Source: an uncultured Caulobacteraceae bacterium (lineage in GTDB: Bacteria > Pseudomonadota > Alphaproteobacteria > Caulobacterales > TH1-2). From it: a stretch of DNA of 12,413 nt. How positions within the stretch are numbered: position 1 is the first letter of the stretch; each line of letters begins with the position of its first letter. The stretch spans positions 1 to 12,413 of the forward strand of contig CALBST010000139.1 of the NCBI GenBank assembly GCA_937967425.1, read 5' to 3'. Below are positions 1 to 5,785 of the stretch, piece by piece. A model generated the notes under the pieces. It saw nothing but the letters and a program-made list of their open reading frames with translations, ran no database searches and was not told where the DNA came from. The position numbers and the translations under genes are program-made.

Positions 1-39
1 GACCGCGCTTTCCGCGCCGCGCTGGCGAAGCTGCTATAG
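1..39 (+). CDS. C-terminal tail of an upstream protein (partial)
   Basis: Frame 1 is open from the window edge and reads DRAFRAALAKLL before a TAG at 37-39. The amphipathic, alanine/leucine-rich ending looks like a real protein C-terminus, and the stop lies 32 bases before the next gene on the same strand. Too little is present to assign a family. This could be chance, because 12 open codons are not significant in GC-rich DNA. Confidence 0.35.
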   Translation, partial: DRAFRAALAKLL

Positions 40-71
40 GCGACCCGAGCGCCCTCCACTAATGTGAGCGC

Positions 72-1184
72 ATGAACGTCCCGCAATCCCTGCCCGCCTG
101 GCTCTATACCGACCAGCGCTTCTTTGAGCTGGAGCGGCAGAAGGTGTTCGCGCAGGCGTGGCACATTGTCGGCCACATCAACGACATTCCGAATACCGGC
201 GACTATCTCACGCTCGACATATTGGGCGAGCGCGTTGTCACCGTGCGCGGCGAGGATGGCGCCATCCGCAGCTTCCACAATGTCTGCCGCCACCGCGCCG
301 GCAAGATCGCCACCGAGGCGCGCGGCTCCTGCGGCCATCGCCTCGTCTGCCCCTATCACGCGTGGAGCTACAAGCTCGACGGCGGCTTCGCTGGCGCGCC
401 GAAATGGCAAGGTTTTGAAGATCTCGATGCGGGCGCGCTGAGCCTAAAGCCGATCGATCAGGAGATCGCCTACGGCTTCATCTTCATCCGCTTCGCGCCT
501 GGCCTGCCGAGCGTAAAAGAGATGATGTCACCCTACGCGGAAGAGCTTGAAGCATTCGAACTCGAGAAACTCGTTCCGAATGGTCGCGTTACGCTCCGCC
601 CGCGTCCTGTGAACTGGAAAAACGTCGGCGACAACTATTCCGACGGCATGCACATCCCCGTCGCACACCCCGGCCTCTCGCGCTTGCTCGCGGGCAGCTA
701 CAAGATCGAAGCCAAGGAATGGATCGATAAGATGTGGGGCTACGTTACCGAGACGCCATCCAATCATTGGCCGGAGCGCCAGTATCAGAAACTGCTTGGC
801 ACATTCGACCACATCCCAGCCGAGCGGCGCCGCTTGTGGGCGTATTACAAACTCTGGCCGAACGTCGCGTTCGATATCTATCCCGACCAGGTCGACTTCA
901 TGCAGTTCATCCCAGTCTCGGCGACACAGACGATGATCCGCGAGATCGCCTACGTTCATCCGAACGCCAGCCGTGAGATGAACGCCGCGCGCTATCTCAA
1001 TTGGCGCATCAATCGCCAGGTGAACGCCGAAGACACCGTGCTGATCGAAGGCGTGCAGCAAGGCATGGAAAGCTCAAGCTACGCCACCGGCCCGCTGTCG
1101 CCATCGGAAGTGTGCTTGATCTCGTTCGGCAACCGCATGCGCGCGCTGATCCCCGAAGCCAACCTCGAACACGCGCCGGCCTAA
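72..1184 (+). CDS. Rieske [2Fe-2S] non-heme iron ring-hydroxylating/demethylating oxygenase, alpha subunit
   Basis: This is a 370-residue oxygenase component of the Rieske non-heme iron family. Such enzymes use electrons from a separate reductase to activate O2 for hydroxylation or N/O-demethylation. The Rieske cluster motif is visible as C72-x-H74 and C93-x2-H96 (CRH and CPYHAW). The mononuclear iron site shows as D191-x2-H194-x4-H199 in the catalytic half, with D321 of the EDTVLIEGVQQG segment as the likely third, carboxylate ligand. The bridging aspartate region is GDNYSDGMH. Layout and length resemble the single-chain choline/glycine-betaine monooxygenase and related demethylase group, but the substrate cannot be read. 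No ferredoxin or flavin reductase gene and no beta subunit lies next to it, so electrons must come from elsewhere. The ATG at 72 is the natural start, placing the Rieske domain at the usual distance; no strong Shine-Dalgarno sequence precedes it. Family call is secure, substrate unknown. Confidence 0.93.
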   Translation: MNVPQSLPAWLYTDQRFFELERQKVFAQAWHIVGHINDIPNTGDYLTLDILGERVVTVRGEDGAIRSFHNVCRHRAGKIATEARGSCGHRLVCPYHAWSYKLDGGFAGAPKWQGFEDLDAGALSLKPIDQEIAYGFIFIRFAPGLPSVKEMMSPYAEELEAFELEKLVPNGRVTLRPRPVNWKNVGDNYSDGMHIPVAHPGLSRLLAGSYKIEAKEWIDKMWGYVTETPSNHWPERQYQKLLGTFDHIPAERRRLWAYYKLWPNVAFDIYPDQVDFMQFIPVSATQTMIREIAYVHPNASREMNAARYLNWRINRQVNAEDTVLIEGVQQGMESSSYATGPLSPSEVCLISFGNRMRALIPEANLEHAPA

Positions 1185-1248
1185 TATGGACCGCCGGCGT
1201 CTCGCCGGCATGCACCCGAGCCGGCCAGCGAGACGCCGACGGTCCATA
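1185..1248. repeat. 64-bp imperfect palindromic intergenic repeat (REP/MITE-like)
   Basis: The left arm at 1185-1209 begins TATGGACCGCCGGCGTCTCG, and the right arm at 1220-1248 ends CGAGACGCCGACGGTCCATA. The arms pair along their whole length with one mismatch and one 4-base insertion (CCAG) in the right arm, around a 10-base loop. The element starts on the base after the Rieske gene's TAA. As RNA it would make a very stable hairpin and could protect or end the upstream transcript, but no T-run follows. Its form suggests a dispersed palindromic element; copy number cannot be judged from one window. Confidence 0.75.
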
Positions 1249-1407
1249 CTGCTTGCGCACTTAAGTACTCATGACTATGTAGCGCCTCGCCTATGACGCC
1301 TGAGATTGCCTGACGCCGCGGGCCGCGTTCTCGTAAACGCCAGCCCGCTCTGAACCGCGCCGCTTCTGCGCGGCGCGAACACGCACGTTCAGACCAGGCG
1401 AATCCAA
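1249..1407. other. Non-coding leader region upstream of the yjhX-like gene
   Basis: These 159 bases lie between the palindromic repeat and the GTG start of the YjhX-family gene. I see no convincing gene on either strand. The only clear structure is the GC-rich hairpin at 1356-1377. A weak AGG at about 1395-1399 (ACCAGGCG) lies about 9 bases before the GTG at 1408 and may serve as ribosome binding site. No confident -35/-10 pair was found. Confidence 0.5.
1356..1377 (+). other. GC-rich hairpin upstream of the yjhX-like gene
   Basis: CGCGCCGC (1356-1363) and GCGGCGCG (1370-1377) are exact reverse complements around a TTCTGC loop. The 8-bp all-GC stem sits 30 bases before the GTG start. It could be a 5' leader structure or an attenuator-like element. 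There is no following T-run, so it is not a standard intrinsic terminator. In GC-rich DNA an 8-bp stem may arise by chance. Confidence 0.4.
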
Positions 1408-1665
1408 GTGAACATTTCCAAATACGAGCAGCGGACGCTGCACGCGCTAGCACAAGGCGGCGCGATTCATCACCGCAAGAACGAGGCTGGCCACATCGTC
1501 GAGATCGACTGCCTCAACCGCGATGGTTGGCGGCTCGATGACTGCACGATCTCAGTCTTCCAGCGCCTCCGACGCCGACGGCTGATCAGCAGCCAGAACG
1601 GCGGCCCCTATCGGATCACCCGAGAGGGGCTGGCGGCGGTGCGGGCGCAGCTCGATAACCGTTAG
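1408..1665 (+). CDS. yjhX: YjhX/TopAI toxin-family protein (UPF0386)
   Basis: This is an 85-residue protein that matches the E. coli YjhX (UPF0386) pattern from end to end: an N-terminal [17 protein letters not shown], a central [12 protein letters not shown] segment, the [13 protein letters not shown] block, GGPYRIT and the terminal VRAQLDNR. E. coli YjhX (TopAI) is reported as a toxin that inhibits DNA topoisomerase I and is neutralised by the acetyltransferase-like protein YjhQ. Nothing resembling YjhQ lies next to this gene: upstream is the repeat and the oxygenase, downstream the BlaI operator. It is therefore an orphan here, as is common for this family in alphaproteobacteria. The GTG start at 1408 gives the family's exact length, and no in-frame ATG is better placed. 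Family assignment is strong. Whether the protein is toxic in this organism is unknown. Confidence 0.9.
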   Translation: MNISKYEQRTLHALAQGGAIHHRKNEAGHIVEIDCLNRDGWRLDDCTISVFQRLRRRRLISSQNGGPYRITREGLAAVRAQLDNR

Positions 1666-1700
1666 CTGCGCGCGACGAACGCCATCCGGCGCAAATCCGC

Positions 1701-1728
1701 TTGACGGGATCGTTTACACCTGTAATCA
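1701..1728 (+). promoter_or_regulatory. Predicted promoter of the blaI-like operon
   Basis: TTGACG at 1701-1706 is a near-consensus -35 element. TAATCA at 1723-1728, 16 bases further, is a plausible -10. Transcription would begin about 10-17 bases before the ATG at 1752, giving a very short leader. The first operator covers the spacer and -10, so bound repressor would block polymerase. The -10 assignment is the weak part. Confidence 0.45.
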
Positions 1729-1751
1729 ATAACACGATTACAGGTGTAAAC
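1712..1751. promoter_or_regulatory. Double BlaI/MecI-type operator (perfect inverted repeat)
   Basis: Two 16-base boxes, GTTTACACCTGTAATC (1712-1727) and GATTACAGGTGTAAAC (1736-1751), are exact reverse complements separated by AATAACAC. Each box is itself a dyad, TTACA-CC-TGTAA, the TACA/TGTA pattern bound by BlaI and MecI repressors. The box centres are 24 bases apart, a little over two helical turns, so two dimers could bind the same face. The second box ends on the base before the ATG at 1752. The site is well placed for autorepression of the downstream operon. Confidence 0.85.
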
Positions 1752-2120
1752 ATGCGCGTCAGTTCGGCGGAAGGCATTGTCATGGAGGCGCTTTGGCGGA
1801 AACAGCCGCTGAGCGCCGAAGACGTCGCGGCGGAGGTCGCGGCTGATCAGGGCTGGACCGAAGCCACCGTCAAGACTCTGCTCAACCGCCTGCTCTCAAA
1901 GGGCGCCATTGCCGCCGATAAGGACGGCCGCCGCTACCTTTATCGCCCGGTGCTGAAGCGCGAGGATTATGTGCTGGATGAGAGCACCAGCCTCATCGAT
2001 CGGCTGTTCGATGGGCGTGTTTCCTCGCTCGTCACCCATTTCTCGGAGCGTGAGAAGCTGAGCGCTGAAGACATCACCGAACTGAAGCGCCTCATCGCGG
2101 AGCTCGACAATGAGCGCTGA
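1752..2120 (+). CDS. blaI: BlaI/MecI/CopY-family transcriptional repressor
   Basis: This is a 122-residue winged-helix repressor of the Penicillinase_R family. The N-terminal domain (1-70) carries the family pattern: SSAEGIVMEALW, LSAEDVAAEV, the recognition helix TVKTLLNRLLSKG and the wing GRRYLYRP. The C-terminal dimerisation part holds the LIDRLFDGRVSSLVTHFSE segment. In BlaI and MecI the matching stretch is cut at an Asn-Phe bond by BlaR1/MecR1; here the aligned pair is H96-F97, so the cut site may be shifted or chemically different (inference). I use the ATG at 1752; an upstream in-frame TTG at 1701 would translate through the -35 box and operators and is rejected. No Shine-Dalgarno sequence is visible between operator and ATG. 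The gene overlaps the next one by 11 bases, the usual blaI-blaR1 arrangement. The family is certain; the regulated targets are probably this operon. Confidence 0.93.
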   Translation: MRVSSAEGIVMEALWRKQPLSAEDVAAEVAADQGWTEATVKTLLNRLLSKGAIAADKDGRRYLYRPVLKREDYVLDESTSLIDRLFDGRVSSLVTHFSEREKLSAEDITELKRLIAELDNER

Positions 2121-3549
2121 GATTCTTCCCATCGTGCTCCGCGCTTCACTCATTGCGAGCGCCGCCATCATCGTTGTGCTGCTGCTGCGCCGCCCGCTGC
2201 GCGCGATGTTCGGTGCGGAAGTCGCCTACGCGGCATGGCTACTCGTACCAGCCGCGACGATTGCCGCATTCCTTCCGGCCCGCCGGATTTTCGTCAACAC
2301 GCCCGTGATGAGTGACGTCGAGGCTTCCGTCGGAGGCTCCGTCGAATCTGTTGCCGCCGGCGATTCCATCATCAACACCGCGCAAACGGCGGCCGCGAAC
2401 ATCGAACCCACGCCGCTGCTGCTCGGCGTCTGGCTCGCAGGCGTCGTGCTCAGCGTGCTGATGCTGCTGCATGGCCAGCGCCGCTTCATGCGCAACGCTG
2501 ACGAAGCCGGGCCCGCCGTCGTCGGCATCATCGCGCCGCGCATCGTGCTGCCGAGCGATTTCGAGCAACGCTACACGCCCGCCGAACGTGATCTCGTTAT
2601 CGCCCACGAACGCGCCCACATCGAAGCGTTCGACGCGCAGATTAACGCCGCCGCCGCTTTGCTCCAGTGCCTCAACTGGTTCAACCCGCTCTTCCACGTC
2701 GCCCGCGCCGCCTTGCGCGTGGACCAAGAACTTGCCTGCGATGCGCGCGTCATGGCGCGCCACGGCGGCGCTAAACGCGTCTACGCCGAAGCCATGCTGA
2801 AAACGCAACTTGCAGCGCAAACCGTGCCACTCGGGTGCCAATGGCCGCCAATCGGCGCTCAACCGCTGAAGGAACGCATCACCATGCTCGCCCGCCCCCG
2901 CCCTACGTCGCTCCGCATCGCGCTCGGCGCAATCCTGTGCGGGGCCGCCACGCTCAGCGCCGGCACGCCCGCTTGGGCGACTCAGCAGCCGCGCGTCGTG
3001 CACATCTCGCAACAGCGCGAAGCAACTGTCACCCCAACACAACGCACCCTCGGACGCAGCCTCGTGAACGCTCTGCAGGAAGGCCAGATGGTCGAGGCGC
3101 GCCAACTGATCGATGCCGGCGCCGATGTGAACTACCACTTGCGCGGCGACGGTACGCCGCTGGTGATCGCAGCGCGCTTTGGTTCGCGTGACATGGCGCT
3201 GTACCTCATCGAGCACGGCGCCGACGTCAACAAACCGGCGCCAGGCGACGGCAATCCGCTAATCATGGCCTCGATGTTCGGCCACCTCGACGTCGCTCAG
3301 CTGCTGGTGGAACGCGGCGCTGACGTGAATGGCGTCGTTGAAGGTGATGAGACGCCGCTCATCAACGCTGCACGCAGCAATAGACTCGATGTCGCGCGCT
3401 ACCTGATCGCCAACGGCGCGGACGTCAACCTCGCCGTCATCGCGCCGACCATCGATGGCCGCGAACGGCGATCGCCACTCAGTGAAGCACGGCGACGCGG
3501 GCACGATGCGATGATCCGTTTGCTCCGCGAAAACGGCGCCACCTCCTAA
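2110..3549 (+). CDS. BlaR1/MecR1-like M56 membrane metallopeptidase with C-terminal ankyrin repeats
   Basis: This 479-residue membrane protein is the likely signal transducer for the upstream repressor. Predicted membrane segments lie at about 8-26, 38-56, 103-121 and 268-289. Between the third and fourth is the M56 zinc protease domain with H166-E-R-A-H170 and the downstream QELACDA (E207, D211), so the metal ligands appear intact and cytoplasmic. BlaR1 and MecR1 carry a penicillin-binding transpeptidase-like sensor after the fourth segment. Here residues 316-479 instead form about five ankyrin repeats with the GADVN signature: 316-347, 348-380, 381-413, 414-454 and 455-479. The first four GADVN tracts are spaced 33 residues apart. 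By the BlaR1 topology the repeats would lie outside the cytoplasmic membrane. The start at 2110 overlaps blaI by 11 bases and suggests translational coupling. The protease domain is secure; the sensing role of the ankyrin part is inferred. Confidence 0.9.
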   Translation: MSAEILPIVLRASLIASAAIIVVLLLRRPLRAMFGAEVAYAAWLLVPAATIAAFLPARRIFVNTPVMSDVEASVGGSVESVAAGDSIINTAQTAAANIEPTPLLLGVWLAGVVLSVLMLLHGQRRFMRNADEAGPAVVGIIAPRIVLPSDFEQRYTPAERDLVIAHERAHIEAFDAQINAAAALLQCLNWFNPLFHVARAALRVDQELACDARVMARHGGAKRVYAEAMLKTQLAAQTVPLGCQWPPIGAQPLKERITMLARPRPTSLRIALGAILCGAATLSAGTPAWATQQPRVVHISQQREATVTPTQRTLGRSLVNALQEGQMVEARQLIDAGADVNYHLRGDGTPLVIAARFGSRDMALYLIEHGADVNKPAPGDGNPLIMASMFGHLDVAQLLVERGADVNGVVEGDETPLINAARSNRLDVARYLIANGADVNLAVIAPTIDGRERRSPLSEARRRGHDAMIRLLRENGATS

Positions 3550-3579
3550 CCCGCACCATCAACGCAGGAATTTTCAACG

Positions 3580-5097
3580 ATGGCTTTCATCGACGCCCGA
3601 GCTTTGCCTGAAGCAACCGAGATCGAGGCCGATCTCATTCTCATCGGCGGCGGTCTCGCCTCCATCTCAATCGCCAAACAATGGGCTGGCGCCGGTAAGA
3701 CTGTCGCGATTCTCGAGAGCGGCGGCCGCGAGCGCGACATGGAAATTCAAGCGCTCTATGCCGGCGCCGGCACGATGCGCGCGCCGGGAAACCCCGACCG
3801 CAACATCGACTCGTATCTCGTCCAGTCACGCGCCCGCTGGTATGGCGGCTCCGGCAACATCTGGGGCGGCAAATGCGGGCCGCTCGATCCCGCCGATTTC
3901 GAGCGCCGCGATTGGCTCGACCGCACCGGCTGGCCCGTCACCCGCGCACAAATGGACGCCTATTACGATCGCGCCTGCGATCTGCTGCAGATCCCGCGTT
4001 TCACACGCGACTGGGACAATGATCCCGACGCCGCGCGCCCACCGCTCAACATCAACAGCGACTTCTTTTCCTCGCCACGCGTTTTCACCGCCCTCTCCGG
4101 CGAAGTCGACAGCGTCAAGTTCGACGCCTTCCGCAACGATTTCGTTGAAGCGTCGGACAACATCCGCGTTTACCTCCACGCCAGCGTCACCAATATCGCA
4201 CTTCGCCGCGGCGACCGGGTGCAAGGCTTGGAAGTGCGCTGCCTCAATGGCCGCCGCCACACCGCCCGAGGCCGCAATTATGTGCTAGCCACCGGCGGCA
4301 TCGAGAATGTGCGTCTGCTGCTGGCCTCCGGCGGCATCGGCAATCACAGCGATCTGCTTGGACGCTGCTTCCAGGGCCACGTCACCTTCGGCGTCTATGA
4401 GAATGCCGAGGGCCTCAACACCATGCTCTGTGTCAGCGACGGCCAGAACATGTCGCTCTACGCCGACAGCGGCCGCGCCAACGTGCATTGCGTGATCACC
4501 ACGTCGCTCGAGGGCCAGCGCCGCTTCAGTACGGGCAACTTCACCACCACACTTTTCGATCCACGAGACCAGCCGCGCCCCGAAGACGCCGCCGTGCTCG
4601 CGCTTGCCGGCCAACTCGACGCCAACGGCTCAAGCGCGCGACATCATCCCTGCTTCTTCATGTCGGAACAGTTCCCTTATCTCGAGAGCCGGCTAACCCT
4701 CCTTCCCGAGCACACCGATCCACTCGGCATGCCGCGCGTCTATCTCGACTGGGTCTATTCCGAGCGCGACCTCGACAATCTCGAACGCTCCATCGCCGCG
4801 CTCGGCGATGCGCTCGGCGCCGCAGGCAAAGGCCGCGTCCGCTTTCCAGTGCCGCGCGAGCAACTTCTCTCGATCCTCAACATGTCACGTCACCACATGG
4901 GCACGACACGCATGAGCACCAGCCCAGAACATGGTGTGGTCGATGAGAACTGCCGGGTTCATGGGATTCGCAATCTCTATGTCGCGGGCTGCTCGGTCTT
5001 CCCAACCTCCGGCATCGCCAATCCGACGCTCACCATCATCGCGTTGGCGATGCGTCTCTCCGATCATCTGAAACGCGACATGGGAGTCCGCACATGA
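3580..5097 (+). CDS. GMC-family FAD-dependent oxidoreductase
   Basis: This 505-residue flavoenzyme is of the glucose-methanol-choline type, which oxidises alcohols or sugars with FAD. The FAD-binding start is LILIGGGLASIS (20-30), followed by the acidic E46 of ILESGGR, then the WYGGSGNIWGG loop (88-97) and YVLATGGIEN (234-243). The C-terminal GMC domain shows HHMGTTRM (438-445), with a histidine as likely catalytic base, and NLYVAGCSVFPTSGIANPT with N481 as the second active-site position. S28 stands where the dinucleotide motif usually has its last glycine. There is no signal peptide of its own. AGGA lies 10 bases before the ATG. The gene begins 30 bases after the M56-ankyrin gene and overlaps the next by 4 bases, so it is probably part of the blaI operon. 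The substrate is unknown; sugars or polyols are plausible given the small partner protein. Confidence 0.9.
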   Translation: MAFIDARALPEATEIEADLILIGGGLASISIAKQWAGAGKTVAILESGGRERDMEIQALYAGAGTMRAPGNPDRNIDSYLVQSRARWYGGSGNIWGGKCGPLDPADFERRDWLDRTGWPVTRAQMDAYYDRACDLLQIPRFTRDWDNDPDAARPPLNINSDFFSSPRVFTALSGEVDSVKFDAFRNDFVEASDNIRVYLHASVTNIALRRGDRVQGLEVRCLNGRRHTARGRNYVLATGGIENVRLLLASGGIGNHSDLLGRCFQGHVTFGVYENAEGLNTMLCVSDGQNMSLYADSGRANVHCVITTSLEGQRRFSTGNFTTTLFDPRDQPRPEDAAVLALAGQLDANGSSARHHPCFFMSEQFPYLESRLTLLPEHTDPLGMPRVYLDWVYSERDLDNLERSIAALGDALGAAGKGRVRFPVPREQLLSILNMSRHHMGTTRMSTSPEHGVVDENCRVHGIRNLYVAGCSVFPTSGIANPTLTIIALAMRLSDHLKRDMGVRT

Positions 5098-5408
5098 ACC
5101 CGAGCAAACGAGAAGTGCTGCTAGCGCTCGCGGCGCTCGCTACAACCGCCGCCTTGCCCGCCATAGCACAGGCAAGCGCGCCTGATCTCTCGGCAGGCCG
5201 CGCCATAGGCCAGGCCTATATCTCGGCCAATCCAACCATCGATCTCGCCGCATTGCGAAATGATCTGTTGCCGGCCGGATTTGACGCCAGCGCCGCCTCG
5301 CGCCTTCGCGCGCGCGTTGCGGAGGATTTCCGCGCCACACGCGTGTTCATCTTCAAGGGCTGGAGATTATCGGAGACCGAAGCGCGATTGTTCGCGCTCC
5401 TCACCTGA
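5094..5408 (+). CDS. Small secreted protein, likely accessory subunit of the GMC oxidoreductase
   Basis: This is a 104-residue protein with an N-terminal export signal: SKREVLLAL, then an alanine/leucine-rich core, and a likely cleavage after AQA at about residue 27. The SKRE start resembles a Tat motif with lysine for the first arginine, though a Sec signal is also possible. The mature part is mostly helical and ends in KGWRLSETEARLFALLT. Its ATG overlaps the GMC oxidoreductase stop (ATGA, 4 bases), so the two are translationally coupled. FAD-dependent sugar dehydrogenases commonly have a small subunit with a Tat signal that carries the flavin subunit across the membrane. Position and architecture fit such a role, but I cannot match the sequence confidently to a named family. 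Confidence 0.8.
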   Translation: MNPSKREVLLALAALATTAALPAIAQASAPDLSAGRAIGQAYISANPTIDLAALRNDLLPAGFDASAASRLRARVAEDFRATRVFIFKGWRLSETEARLFALLT

Positions 5409-5417
5409 TCGGCACTG

Positions 5418-5436
5418 GCCGACGCCTCAAGTCGGC
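5418..5436. terminator. Small hairpin between convergent genes
   Basis: GCCGAC (5418-5423) and GTCGGC (5431-5436) are exact reverse complements around a 7-base loop. The hairpin lies between the stop at 5408 and the convergent gene ending at 5427, overlapping that gene's stop codon. There is no T-run on either strand, so it is at best a weak or factor-assisted bidirectional terminator. Confidence 0.35.
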
Positions 5437-5615
5437 GCGAATTCCGGCGGTCCGAACGCTAAGCCCGTGTCGTCCTCGTCGCACGCCAACTCGAACGAGG
5501 AGCAGCAGCGCGCGCAGAAGGCCACGTCACCAACAATAGTGCGGAAGGTCGATGCGCGCCGTTGCAGCGGCGTCTGGCACGTCGGACAAGGTTCGCCAAT
5601 ACGTTTTTCGAGCAT
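5427..5615 (-). CDS. Small zinc-ribbon-like protein
   Basis: This is a 62-residue protein starting MLEKRIGEPCPTC. It has a C-P-x-C knuckle near the N-terminus and a second FCARCC knuckle about 24 residues later, the spacing of a four-cysteine zinc ribbon. An acidic tail follows (CDEDDTG). I place the start at the ATG at 5615-5613 because GGAG (5627-5624 on this strand) lies 8 bases before it. An in-frame ATG 24 bases upstream (5639) would add eight residues but has no Shine-Dalgarno sequence. The gene is convergent with the GMC operon. The function is unknown; zinc binding is inferred from the cysteines. Overlapping plus-strand frames lack such a pattern. Confidence 0.65.
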   Translation of the reverse strand: MLEKRIGEPCPTCQTPLQRRASTFRTIVGDVAFCARCCSSFELACDEDDTGLAFGPPEFAPT

Positions 5616-5639
5616 TGGGTGTTCTCCGAACGCCTTCAT

Positions 5640-5785
5640 CCTAATGCATTAATGATGAACCAAACCTTGCTGACCCTGAGCTAACACTGAAGATGCACGC
5701 AAGCTCCGCACCGGACGCACGCCCGCACGCACATGTGATCGCAAGCGTATCGATTGAGCCCCGCTCACCTCAAGGTCGCGCAGCT
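5640..5785. other. Short intergenic region
   Basis: These 146 bases separate the zinc-ribbon gene from the end of the TPR gene pair, both on the minus strand. The stretch near 5640-5665 is locally AT-rich (CTAATGCATTAATGATG) and may hold the promoter of the zinc-ribbon gene, but I cannot name a confident -35/-10 pair. No gene is supported here. Confidence 0.35.

Noticed and set aside
1181..1453. 90-residue minus-strand open frame across the palindromic repeat and the yjhX-like start
   Set aside because: Its coding sequence is made of the repeat arm and the antisense of the leader and yjhX-like gene. There is no ribosome binding site and no recognisable domain; open frames of this size are expected by chance in GC-rich DNA.
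1701..1751. TTG start extending the BlaI-like protein by 17 residues
   Set aside because: The TTG is part of the -35 element, and the extension would be encoded by the operator boxes. The family's N-terminus matches the ATG at 1752.
2239..3216. 325-residue minus-strand frame opposite the M56-ankyrin gene
   Set aside because: It lies fully antisense to a gene with clear domains. Its composition is typical of an antisense shadow (rich in D, G, A, V, H) and it has no recognisable motif.
2110..3549. A true beta-lactam resistance locus (blaI-blaR1-bla)
   Set aside because: No transpeptidase-like sensor domain and no beta-lactamase motifs (SxxK, SDN, KTG in context) are present; the C-terminus is ankyrin repeats and the next gene is a GMC oxidoreductase.
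5260..5652. 130-residue plus-strand frame overlapping the small secreted protein and the zinc-ribbon gene
   Set aside because: It lacks a ribosome binding site and domains, and conflicts with two better-supported genes.
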